64,000 bases of DNA from an uncultured Clostridium sp. (GTDB taxonomy: Bacteria > Bacillota > Clostridia > TANB77 > CAG-508): assembly GCA_947648905.1 (NCBI GenBank), contig CANSPP010000001.1, positions 122,230-186,229 of the forward strand, given 5' to 3'. The first letter of the stretch is position 1. Every line of letters begins with the position of its first letter. Shown one piece after another: positions 20,181 to 28,259 of this stretch. Both the position numbers and the translations under genes were made by a program. The notes beneath the pieces are model-generated. The model was not told where the DNA came from. It searched no databases and saw only the letters and a program-made list of their open reading frames with translations.

Positions 20181-21020
20181 ATGGCAAAAATGACAGGACT
20201 AGGAAAAGGTTTAGATGCATTATTTGGACCAGCTCCAGAAGAAGAACAACAACAAGAAAATGATATACTAAAAACACTAAAAATAACAGAAGTAGAGCCA
20301 AACAGAGATCAACCAAGAAAAAGATTTGATCAAGAAGCACTAGAAGAATTAGCACAATCAATATCAGAATATGGATTAATACAACCAATAGTAGTAACAA
20401 AAAAGGATGGATATTATAGCATAATAGCAGGAGAAAGAAGATGGAGAGCATCTAAATTAGCAGGAAAAACAGAAATACCAGCAATAATAAGAGAAGATGA
20501 CGAGAAAATAAACTCAGAAATATCATTAATAGAAAATATGCAAAGAGAAGATTTAAACCCAGTAGAAAAAGCAATGGGAATAAGAATGTTAATAGATAAC
20601 TATGGAATGTCACAAGAAGAAGTTGCAAAAAAACTAGGAAAAGGTAGAAGCACAGTAGCTAACTGGGTAAGAGTACTAAATTTAGAGCCACGTGTATTAG
20701 AAATGGCAAAAGAGGGTAAAATAACAGAAGGACACTGTAAAGCACTACTTGCAATAACAGACCCAGAAAAACAATATCAAACAGCAATACATATGCTAGA
20801 CAGAAATCAAACAGTAAGACAAATAGAGAAGAAAGCTAAAATAAAAGAAACAACAGAAGAACAAAAAAGAAATCACGTACTATACAAAAGTATAGAAAAT
20901 ACATTCCAAGGATTCTTTGGATCAAAAGTAAGATTAGACGCAGGAAGAAGACGTGGAAAAATAATAATAGAATATACATCAAACGATGACTTGGAAAGAA
21001 TACTAGGTTTAATACAATAA
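20181..21020 (+). CDS. parB: Chromosome partitioning protein ParB/Spo0J
   Basis: 279 aa. The N-terminal ParB/CTPase motifs are visible (GLIQPIVVTKKDGYYSIIAGERRWRA region, ENMQREDLNPVEKA), as is the helix-turn-helix (MSQEEVAKKLGKGRSTVANWVR). The C-terminal dimerisation domain includes GKIIIEY. It loads on parS and spreads as a CTP-dependent clamp. AAGGGGGAATAACA precedes the ATG. I did not spot a parS palindrome in this window. Confidence 0.96.
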   Translation: MAKMTGLGKGLDALFGPAPEEEQQQENDILKTLKITEVEPNRDQPRKRFDQEALEELAQSISEYGLIQPIVVTKKDGYYSIIAGERRWRASKLAGKTEIPAIIREDDEKINSEISLIENMQREDLNPVEKAMGIRMLIDNYGMSQEEVAKKLGKGRSTVANWVRVLNLEPRVLEMAKEGKITEGHCKALLAITDPEKQYQTAIHMLDRNQTVRQIEKKAKIKETTEEQKRNHVLYKSIENTFQGFFGSKVRLDAGRRRGKIIIEYTSNDDLERILGLIQ

Positions 21021-21048
21021 CAGAATAATAAAGAAAAGAGTTGATTAG

Positions 21049-21564
21049 ATGGAAGAAATAATAAACGCTATAGGGATTAACAATATAATAATATTATTAC
21101 TAGCTATAACTTTTATATTATTAATAGCATTTTTAGTTGTAGTTGTAAAAATGTCTAAATTAAATAAAAAATACAAAGAATTTATGCAAAAATTAGGAAA
21201 TGGAAAAAATATAGAAGAAGACTTAGAAAACTATATGTATAGGGTAGAAAGAGTTGAAAAGCAAAACGGCGAAATAAACAGCATAATAAAAACAATGGAT
21301 AGTGACTTGGAAAAATGTATTCAAAAAATAGGAATAGTTAGATATAATGCGTTTAAAGACGTTGGAAGTGACTTGAGTTTTACTCTTGCAATGCTAGATG
21401 AAAATGATAATGGTATAGTGTTAAATGGAATTTATTCAAGAGAAATGTCAAACATATATGCAAAACCAGTTGAAAATGGAAAATCAAATTATACTCTTTC
21501 TGAAGAAGAACAAGAAGCAATAAAAAAAGCTATGGAATCAAATGGGGTTCAAAAATTAAAATAA
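21049..21564 (+). CDS. DUF4446 family membrane-anchored protein
   Basis: 171 aa. One N-terminal membrane helix (about residues 13-35) is followed by a coiled region and the conserved IGIVRYNAFKDVGSDLSFTLAMLDENDNGIVLNGIYSRE. This protein commonly follows parB in Clostridia. Its function is unknown. Confidence 0.85.
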   Translation: MEEIINAIGINNIIILLLAITFILLIAFLVVVVKMSKLNKKYKEFMQKLGNGKNIEEDLENYMYRVERVEKQNGEINSIIKTMDSDLEKCIQKIGIVRYNAFKDVGSDLSFTLAMLDENDNGIVLNGIYSREMSNIYAKPVENGKSNYTLSEEEQEAIKKAMESNGVQKLK

Positions 21565-21643
21565 AAAAGTTAAAAATTACTATTGACAAATGTCTATAAA
21601 AATGCTAAGATAAATACTGTCGCTAGACATTTGTCTAAGATAT

Positions 21644-21735
<92 letters not shown>

Positions 21736-21789
21736 AACAATAAAGTTAGGTATTAACAATATAAAAATATCTAACTTTTATTTATAAAT

Positions 21790-21879
21790 GGAGATGTACC
21801 CAAGTGGTGAAGGGGACTGTTTGCTAAACAGTTAGGTCGGTAACACGGCGCGGAGGTTCGAACCCTCTCATCTCCGCCA
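21790..21879 (+). tRNA. tRNA-Ser (GCT)
   Basis: Acceptor GGAGATG pairs with CATCTCC. Anticodon GCT lies in TTGCTAA, with a long variable arm and GGTTCGAACCC. CCA is encoded. It is 54 bp downstream of the first tRNA-Ser. Confidence 0.95.
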
Positions 21880-21882
21880 AAA

Positions 21883-21921
21883 GAAGTAGTGGCTTTTATA
21901 TTTTAAGCTACTACTTTTTTT
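21883..21921 (+). terminator. Terminator of the tRNA-Ser pair
   Basis: AGTAGTGGCTT and AAGCTACTACT pair, with a T-run (TTTTTTT) directly after. Confidence 0.8.
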
Positions 21922-21955
21922 ATGTTATAGGAAAGGAGAACTTTCCTATAACATA
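21921..21955. repeat. 15-bp perfect inverted repeat
   Basis: TATGTTATAGGAAAG and CTTTCCTATAACATA are separated by GAGAA. It follows the tRNA terminator and has no T-run of its own on the plus strand. Confidence 0.6.
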
Positions 21956-21977
21956 AAAATGTTCAAATGACTAAAAA

Positions 21978-22005
21978 TAAAAGACACCAACAAGGTGTCT
22001 TTTTA
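21978..22005. terminator. Bidirectional terminator
   Basis: AAAAGACACC-AACAA-GGTGTCTTTTT: a 10-bp stem with T-runs in both directions, between the tRNAs and the convergent small membrane protein gene. Confidence 0.8.
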
Positions 22006-22053
22006 GAAGATTAATAGTATTTTTACTTTACAGCATTGGGCATATAGATAATT

Positions 22054-22272
22054 TTATTCGCTAATACAAATACCTATAAAAACAAAAAGGAACGAAAATA
22101 GGACTAAACCAATAGCCTTAAGAGTATCAAGAACAACTTGAAATTCAAAAATACCTATCAGTATTATCAGGGCTATTGTTAAAATAATCCACAACAAGTA
22201 TTTTACTATTTTGTTATTAATATTACCTAGTATTATGGAAATATTAGTCCAAAAAGATGATTTAAAATGCAT
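22054..22272 (-). CDS. Small two-helix membrane protein, unknown
   Basis: 72 aa with two predicted membrane helices (about 22-42 and 48-70). CAGGAG lies about 9 nt upstream of the ATG on the minus strand. It is divergent to the T4SS locus and ends just short of the terminator at 21978. I do not recognise a family. Confidence 0.55.
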   Translation of the reverse strand: MHFKSSFWTNISIILGNINNKIVKYLLWIILTIALIILIGIFEFQVVLDTLKAIGLVLFSFLFVFIGICISE

Positions 22273-22670
22273 AAAAATTTTCTCCTGTCAATTCCAATTA
22301 AACCTCTGCTTTTAAGTAATACCTCAAAATCTCCTTTTTACATATAAAGTAACTTATGTCAGTTACTTAAAATAATGTAATAGAAATAATTATAGCGCTA
22401 TTAAAGTAAAATGTCAAACACTTAGAGTAAAAATAGTCAGAAACTTTATCAATATTAAAAGATTTAAAGAATAAAAAGCGTGAAAAATTACGAAAATACT
22501 TGATTTATTATTAAAAAAGCTATATATAAAATTTACAATAATGTTAAAAAAGTTGAAAAAAATGTTGAAATAAGTTATAATGTTAATAGGAGAGTAGAAT
22601 TAATAAAAAAGGTGATTTTTTCTACTTAGATATGCCTTCTAAATAAAGCAAGAAAGGAAGGAATTTTATT
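22273..22670. other. Intergenic leader of the T4SS locus
   Basis: 398 bp without a gene, holding the promoter at 22554. The left part is the presumed promoter region of the divergent small membrane protein. Confidence 0.5.
22554..22581 (+). promoter_or_regulatory. Promoter of the T4SS locus
   Basis: TTGAAA (22554-22559), 16 nt and TATAAT (22576-22581) lie about 90 bp upstream of the first pilin gene. Confidence 0.7.
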
Positions 22671-23144
22671 ATGAAAAAGGTAAAAATTATATCAGTTATA
22701 TTAATGATAATACTGGCGTCTACTTGTTTTATCTTGCAACCTACATTAACATATGCAAGAGATTCAGGAACAACTCCAGGAGACCAAAAGAATGAGTATA
22801 AACAACAATATCAAAATAACAAAGGGTCTAGCAGTACTACAAATGGTGGATCTGGTACTTTTAATCCAGATGATTATGAACCAGATAGTACAACGCAAGT
22901 AACAAATGGAGATGAATTAGCCAAAGCAGGAAGTAAAATAATGGGAACAGTAATGTCTATAGCTTCAGTTTTAGCTGTTCTAACATTTTCAATTATAGGA
23001 ATAAAATATATGCTAGGAAGTGTAGAAGAAAAAGCACAATACAAGAAGACACTATTTCCTTATTTAGTTGGCGCAATAATGGTATTTGGAATAACAACAG
23101 TTATTCAAATTATTTCAGCAGTAGCTGGAAATATACCATCATAA
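22671..23144 (+). CDS. VirB2/TrbC-like pilin protein, paralogue 1
   Basis: 157 aa. A signal peptide (about 1-29, ending TYA-RD) is followed by a low-complexity Gly/Ser/Thr linker and two membrane helices flanking the motif IGIKYMLGSVEEKAQYKK. That arrangement matches VirB2/TrbC subunits, which form the type IV secretion pilus or channel. AGAAAGGAAGGAA precedes the ATG. It is the first of four related genes. Pilin role is inferred from topology and synteny with PrgI, VirB4 and VirB6. Confidence 0.75.
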   Translation: MKKVKIISVILMIILASTCFILQPTLTYARDSGTTPGDQKNEYKQQYQNNKGSSSTTNGGSGTFNPDDYEPDSTTQVTNGDELAKAGSKIMGTVMSIASVLAVLTFSIIGIKYMLGSVEEKAQYKKTLFPYLVGAIMVFGITTVIQIISAVAGNIPS

Positions 23145-23169
23145 AAAATATATAAAAGTAGGTGGTAAA

Positions 23170-23697
23170 ATGAGAAAAATAAATAATCTAATGAAAGTTT
23201 TGCTTATAGTATTTTTGATAATTACAATTAGTATAGTGCTTCCTAAGAGTGGGTATTGTGATGAGCAAACAGGAGCAATGGAACAGGGTAATCCAGCAAA
23301 TCCTATAGAACAAGAAAATGCGAACAAAACAAAAGTTGCACCTCAAGAATCAAGAAGCACATCTAAAGGAAAAACTTACACTGGAAAATCATCTGATACA
23401 ATAGATGGATATATGAATGACGGAAAAGATTTTATTGCTAATGGAGAAAACAGTAGTGATATAAACCAAGGGCAATTACAAAAAACATCAAATCTACTAT
23501 ACAATATATTTTTAGGGGCAGGAATTATAGTTGCCGTGCTAGTAGGAATGTTTTTAGGAATGAAATATATGATTGCAAGTGTAGAAGAAAAAGCAGATTT
23601 AAAACAAACATTAGTAGCATATGCAGTAGGATGTGTAGTTATATTTGGAGCTTTTGGAATTTGGAAGTTAGTAGCAGAAGTTTTTTCTGGAGTATAA
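23170..23697 (+). CDS. VirB2/TrbC-like pilin protein, paralogue 2
   Basis: 175 aa. Signal peptide (about 1-27, ending GYCDE), a Gln/Asn-rich spacer, then two hydrophobic segments around MFLGMKYMIASVEEKADLKQ. It is the most divergent of the four: the spacer is longer and the motif has IAS in place of LGS or MGS. AGGTGG lies upstream of the ATG. Confidence 0.7.
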   Translation: MRKINNLMKVLLIVFLIITISIVLPKSGYCDEQTGAMEQGNPANPIEQENANKTKVAPQESRSTSKGKTYTGKSSDTIDGYMNDGKDFIANGENSSDINQGQLQKTSNLLYNIFLGAGIIVAVLVGMFLGMKYMIASVEEKADLKQTLVAYAVGCVVIFGAFGIWKLVAEVFSGV

Positions 23698-23710
23698 AGT
23701 AGGTGATAAA

Positions 23711-24058
23711 ATGAAAAAAATGATGAAAGTAATATCAATATTTATATGCATAGTAATGATGATTAATGTGGGGGTATATGCATTTGGAGTAGGAGATATT
23801 AATCCAGGAAGTCAATCGCAAAATGCAGATAATACTATAAAACAAATGGGAAATAATACATTAGGAATAATACAAGTAGTTGGAGTAGTCTTATCAGTTT
23901 TGATGTTGATAATAATAGGAATTAAATATATGTTAGGAAGTACAGAAGAAAAAGCAGAATACAAGAAGTCTTTAATGCCATATGTAATAGGTGCGGCAAT
24001 TGTATTTACAGGTTCTCTAGTACCAAATATAATTTATAAAATTGCAAATGGATTATAA
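23711..24058 (+). CDS. VirB2/TrbC-like pilin protein, paralogue 3
   Basis: 115 aa. Short signal peptide (about 1-24, ending VYAFG), two membrane helices and the motif IGIKYMLGSTEEKAEYKKSLMPYVIG. It is close to paralogue 4 in length and sequence. AGTAGGTGAT lies upstream. The gene is followed by a new promoter at 24086. Confidence 0.75.
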   Translation: MKKMMKVISIFICIVMMINVGVYAFGVGDINPGSQSQNADNTIKQMGNNTLGIIQVVGVVLSVLMLIIIGIKYMLGSTEEKAEYKKSLMPYVIGAAIVFTGSLVPNIIYKIANGL

Positions 24059-24085
24059 ATAAAGTACCAATTTGTGACAAAATAG

Positions 24086-24114
24086 TTGAAAAAAATAAAA
24101 ATGAGTGTTATAAT
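24086..24114 (+). promoter_or_regulatory. Internal promoter for pilin paralogue 4
   Basis: TTGAAA (24086-24091), 17 nt and TATAAT (24109-24114), with a ~75 nt untranslated leader before the ATG at 24190. Confidence 0.75.
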
Positions 24115-24189
24115 GAATATGTAATAATGTTATTAATATTCTCATAAATTGAGATTTTTAATATAAGAAAATGGAAAGGAGATACTATT

Positions 24190-24549
24190 ATGAATAAAAA
24201 ATTAGTAAAAATAGTAAGTATAGTATTAATGGCAATTATGATGATTTCTGTTGCAGCAACAGCTTTTGCATTAACACCAGAAGAAATGAAAGGAAATCAA
24301 AATGCACAAGGAACTCAACAAATTCAAAACGTAGGTAATTCTATTATAGGAATTCTTCAAGTAGTAGGAATTGTATTATCAGTTGTTGTATTAATTGTAA
24401 TTGGTATTAAATATATGATGGGAAGTGCTGAAGAAAAAGCAGAATACAAAAAGACACTAATGCCATATGTGGTAGGTGCAGCTTTAATATTTGCAGCATC
24501 AGCATTTGCACAAGTTATATTCCAATTCTTTACAGGAATTCAATCATAA
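24190..24549 (+). CDS. VirB2/TrbC-like pilin protein, paralogue 4 (probable major subunit)
   Basis: 119 aa. Signal peptide (about 1-26, ending AFALT) and two helices around IGIKYMMGSAEEKAEYKK. Unlike its three paralogues it has its own promoter, a strong ribosome binding site (GGAAAGGAGATACT) and its own terminator, so it is probably transcribed as a separate abundant mRNA. That would suit a major pilin. This last point is inference. Confidence 0.75.
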   Translation: MNKKLVKIVSIVLMAIMMISVAATAFALTPEEMKGNQNAQGTQQIQNVGNSIIGILQVVGIVLSVVVLIVIGIKYMMGSAEEKAEYKKTLMPYVVGAALIFAASAFAQVIFQFFTGIQS

Positions 24550-24568
24550 TAAAAACAAAAAACAAAAG

Positions 24569-24602
24569 CAGGAAACAATCAAAGTTTCCTGTTTTTATTT
24601 TT
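24569..24602 (+). terminator. Terminator after pilin paralogue 4
   Basis: CAGGAAAC-AATCAAA-GTTTCCTG, followed by TTTTTATTTTT: a strong intrinsic terminator. Confidence 0.85.
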
Positions 24603-24781
24603 GTAATAGAAACGTAATAAAAATGTAATATTACGCAAGTATTACGGAAGTATTAAAGAAAAATTAAATTTCAATAAAATGCAACTTTTTTCCACAAAAT
24701 AGTTACAATTTCTGCGTTTTTTTGTTATAATTATAAATAAGAGAAATTATGAGATTTGGCTCAAACAAAGGAGGAAAAATA

Positions 24782-25129
24782 ATGCAAATTCATGAAATAC
24801 CAAGAGACTATAAAGGAGAAAGTAGAATTCTCTATGTATTCTCAATAAAAGGCTTAATATATACAGGAATTGGAGCAGCAGTGGGAGGCCTATTTTACCT
24901 TATACTTAGTATAATAGGATTACAAGCAATAGGAATATGGTTTGTGTTAATATTTGGTGGAATTGGATTTTGCATAGGAACTTTAAAAATGCCAGATAGC
25001 AAGAGATTTAAAATAACTGAAAAAACAGGTGGAGAAGCAATTGACGATGTAATAAAAAGATGGTTTAAATTTAAAATGCAAAAAAATAAAATATATGTAT
25101 ACCTAAAGGAGGAAACAAAAGATGAGTAA
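24782..25129 (+). CDS. PrgI/VirB3-like inner-membrane protein
   Basis: 115 aa from ATG 24782, chosen because AAAGGAGG is 8 nt upstream and the product begins MQIHEIPRDYKGESR, the form seen in PrgI proteins of Gram-positive conjugation systems. Two membrane helices (about 24-46 and 48-68) are followed by a basic tail. It overlaps the next gene by 8 bases. PrgI/VirB3 proteins sit next to VirB4 in the inner-membrane complex. Confidence 0.8.
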   Translation: MQIHEIPRDYKGESRILYVFSIKGLIYTGIGAAVGGLFYLILSIIGLQAIGIWFVLIFGGIGFCIGTLKMPDSKRFKITEKTGGEAIDDVIKRWFKFKMQKNKIYVYLKEETKDE

Positions 25130-26312
25130 CGATGAAATAACAAATATGCTTATGATAGTTCTAGCGGTAATGGGGTCAATACTTTTCGTATTATTAGTAA
25201 TTTTTGTAGTGCTATTATTAAAATCAAAAAAAGGAACAAAAGCAACAAATGAAAATATTAAGTTAGATGAAAATAAAGACAAAGAAAATAATACAATTAA
25301 CCAAACTGCATATAATAAACAATCAGTTTTTTCTTTTCTAGAATTTGATAAGATTGAAGACAATATGATTGTAAGAAAAAATGGAAATAAGTTTCTAATG
25401 GTAATAGAATGTCAAGGTGTTAATTATGATTTAATGTCAGGATTAGAAAAAAACAGTGTAGAACAAGGATTTTTACAATTCTTAAACACAATAAGATATC
25501 CAATACAACTATATGTACAAACAAGAACAGTTAATCTAGAAAGCGGAATAGTAAGATATAAAGATAGAGTAAATAACATAAAAGACAGATTAGCTAAAAA
25601 ACAAATGGAATATGCAAAAAAAGAAAGTTTGCAATATAGTAAAGAAGAACTAAACAAAGCAAAATTAGAAGTAACAAGAGAAAGAAATCTATATGAATAT
25701 GGGTTAGACATAATAAACTCTACTCAAAGAATGAGTTTAAATAGAAATATATTAAGAAAATATTACTATGTGATAATTGACTATACACCAGAAGATACAA
25801 GTAACTTATCAAAAGAAGAAGTTAGCAGTATGGCATTTTCAGAATTATATACAAAAGCTCAAAATATAATTAATTCATTAGCGGTATGTGGAGTAAACGG
25901 AAAAATATTGAATTCGAATGAATTAGTAGAATTATTATATGTAGCATATAATAGGGACGAAGCAGAAGTTTATGATTTAGAAAAAGCAGTAAGAGCAGGA
26001 TATGACGAAATGTATACAACTGCACCAAATGTTTTAGAAAAAAGAATGAGAGAAATAGATAAGAAAATAGAGATGGATGCACAAAGATTAGCAAATGACT
26101 TAGTTATGGAAGCAATGGAAGAAAGAGAAGAAGAAAAAAGAGTAAGAGAAAAAGAAGAAGAAATGGATGCTCTAATAGAGCAAATGGCTAAAATGATTAT
26201 AAAGGAAAACGCAAGTATAGTAGGAAAAGATTTAGCAAATAAAGCAGAAGAAAAAATAGAAAAGAGAAAAAGGGGAAGAAAACCAAAGGAGGAAAAAGAT
26301 GAAAAGAAATAG
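25122..26312 (+). CDS. TraC-like protein (VirB4 N-terminal partner)
   Basis: 396 aa. One membrane helix (about 8-32), a Lys/Asp-rich linker, then a domain resembling the TraC/VirB4 N-terminal region (NGNKFLMVIECQGVNYDLMS and YPIQLYVQTRTVNLESG, near 85-140). The C-terminal third is a charged Glu/Lys/Arg helix. It overlaps the VirB4 start by 14 bases. The gene at 4004-4588 is a shorter counterpart. Confidence 0.75.
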   Translation: MSNDEITNMLMIVLAVMGSILFVLLVIFVVLLLKSKKGTKATNENIKLDENKDKENNTINQTAYNKQSVFSFLEFDKIEDNMIVRKNGNKFLMVIECQGVNYDLMSGLEKNSVEQGFLQFLNTIRYPIQLYVQTRTVNLESGIVRYKDRVNNIKDRLAKKQMEYAKKESLQYSKEELNKAKLEVTRERNLYEYGLDIINSTQRMSLNRNILRKYYYVIIDYTPEDTSNLSKEEVSSMAFSELYTKAQNIINSLAVCGVNGKILNSNELVELLYVAYNRDEAEVYDLEKAVRAGYDEMYTTAPNVLEKRMREIDKKIEMDAQRLANDLVMEAMEEREEEKRVREKEEEMDALIEQMAKMIIKENASIVGKDLANKAEEKIEKRKRGRKPKEEKDEKK

Positions 26313-28245
26313 AAAAGTTCAAAATGAAACTGTTAGTAAACAACAAGAATCAAACTTCTTAAGAAGAAGTACAATAAAAGATTTAATAGCACCATCTGGA
26401 ATTGACGTTTCAAATATTGATCATTTAGAAATAATATCTAATACTAAAAGATATGCGAGAAGCTTTTTTGTTTCAACACTTCCAAGAATGACTACTTTTC
26501 CTGAATTATTTAGAGATATGTATCTTTTTGGAGATGTTAACACATCTATATACATAAACCCAATAAAAGAAGAAAGATCACAAAATGAGTTAAATAAAGT
26601 TATAAATGAATTAGAAACAGAAAGAATTGTGGCAGCAGACAGAGGAAATATAAACAGAGAAAGTACAATTTCACAAAAAAGACTTGAAGCAGAGCAATTA
26701 AGAGACGAAATTGCAGCAGGTTTTAACAAATTATTTGAAGCTACAGTAGTTTCAACATTGTTTGCATATAATTTAGAAGATTTAGATAGATATACAAAAA
26801 TGTTAGCATCTGAAATGTCAAAAACATTAGTTGGAATAAAAACAGCATGGGGAGTACAAGAAGAAGCTTTCCAAACAAATTTACCACTTATGGATAAAAA
26901 GATAGACAAGCCACATACATTTGATAGAGCGTCAATGGGAACAGTATTTCCATTTACAACATCAGAAATAGGACATCCAACAGGAGTACCCCTAGGATTT
27001 AATAAGCAGACAGGAACACCAATTTTATTTGATAACTTCCATAGCTCATTAACAAACTACAATATGGTTATATTTGCTAAATCAGGAGCAGGAAAATCTG
27101 TTACAATGAAAACATTAGTATCAAGATCATCAGTATTAATGGGAATAGAAAGTTTAGCATTAGATGCAGAAGGAGAATATACAATTGTTGCTGAAAGCTT
27201 AGGTGGAATAAACGTAGTAATTAGCCCAACTTCAAAAACAATTATAAACATATTTGATATAGAGACAGAAATTATTAAAGATGAAATTACAGGAAAAGAC
27301 AGAACAGTATTAAATATTGAAAATAAGATAGAAGACGTAACACAAGGATTGCTTACAATGGCAAAAGGTAGTACAAGAAGTACAGAAGTAAACGAATTAA
27401 CAAAACAAATTATAGCTGAAGCTGTTGCAGAAGAATATGCTGCTTTAGGAATAACAAGTAATCCAAATAGTTTGTATGAACAAGATACTGCAGGAATTAT
27501 GAGAGGAGAAATTCTTACAAAAAGAAAGAAAAAAATGCCTACAATTGGAAGCTGGTATAAAAGAATTCAAGTAAAAGCACAAGAAAATAAAAATCCAGAC
27601 TATCAATACAATTACAGTTATTTATTAAAAGTTATGAAACAATACATAAGAGAATATGATGGACAAATGGCATATTTTGATGGACAATCAACTTTTGAGT
27701 TGTTAGAAGGTGCGCCTTTTATTAACTTAGATATATCACAATTGGAAGAGAGATTTGCAAGACCACTTGCACAACAAATTTTACTTTCATGGATATGGGA
27801 AAAATTTGTTAAGAAAAATAGTGAAGATAGAAAGAAAGCTACGCAAAAAAGGGTTTTAGTGGATGAAGCTTGGATGTTGCTTCCATATCCAGAGGCCGTA
27901 GACTTTTTGAATAAAATGGCCAGACGTGCGAGAAAAAGAAATGTATCGTTAGCTATCATTTCCCAAAGGTTCCAAGACTTTTACGAAAAACCTGAAGCAC
28001 AAGCTGTTTTAACTTCATCAGATACAAAGCTATTTTTAGCACAAGATAAATCTGAAATACAATACTTAAAGGAAGTATTTAAGCTTTCAGAAGGAGAAGC
28101 TAATTTCTTAGTTACATGCCAAAGAGGAGAAGGATTATTAAAGGTAGGTGCTGACACAGCTATCTTAAAGATTACACCAACGAGAAAAGAATTTGAATTT
28201 GTAGAGACAAATTTAAATCAATTAGCGAAAATAAATAGAAACTAA
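26299..28245 (+). CDS. VirB4-like T4SS ATPase
   Basis: 648 aa. Walker A is FAKSGAGKSVTMKTL (near residue 258) and Walker B is KRVLVDEAWMLLPYPE (near 515). The TRRARKRNVSLAIISQRFQDF-type region follows. VirB4/TrbE/ConE ATPases energise pilus assembly and substrate transfer. AAAGGAGG lies 6 nt before the ATG, inside the preceding gene. It is clearly related to the second, A+T-richer VirB4 at 2145-4001. Confidence 0.93.
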   Translation: MKRNRKVQNETVSKQQESNFLRRSTIKDLIAPSGIDVSNIDHLEIISNTKRYARSFFVSTLPRMTTFPELFRDMYLFGDVNTSIYINPIKEERSQNELNKVINELETERIVAADRGNINRESTISQKRLEAEQLRDEIAAGFNKLFEATVVSTLFAYNLEDLDRYTKMLASEMSKTLVGIKTAWGVQEEAFQTNLPLMDKKIDKPHTFDRASMGTVFPFTTSEIGHPTGVPLGFNKQTGTPILFDNFHSSLTNYNMVIFAKSGAGKSVTMKTLVSRSSVLMGIESLALDAEGEYTIVAESLGGINVVISPTSKTIINIFDIETEIIKDEITGKDRTVLNIENKIEDVTQGLLTMAKGSTRSTEVNELTKQIIAEAVAEEYAALGITSNPNSLYEQDTAGIMRGEILTKRKKKMPTIGSWYKRIQVKAQENKNPDYQYNYSYLLKVMKQYIREYDGQMAYFDGQSTFELLEGAPFINLDISQLEERFARPLAQQILLSWIWEKFVKKNSEDRKKATQKRVLVDEAWMLLPYPEAVDFLNKMARRARKRNVSLAIISQRFQDFYEKPEAQAVLTSSDTKLFLAQDKSEIQYLKEVFKLSEGEANFLVTCQRGEGLLKVGADTAILKITPTRKEFEFVETNLNQLAKINRN

Positions 28246-28259
28246 AACGGAGGTAACTT

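Noticed and set aside
19200..21050. parS site near parAB
   Set aside because: I looked for the TGTTNCACGTGNAACA-type palindrome by eye and did not find it in the window; one could be missed or lie elsewhere.
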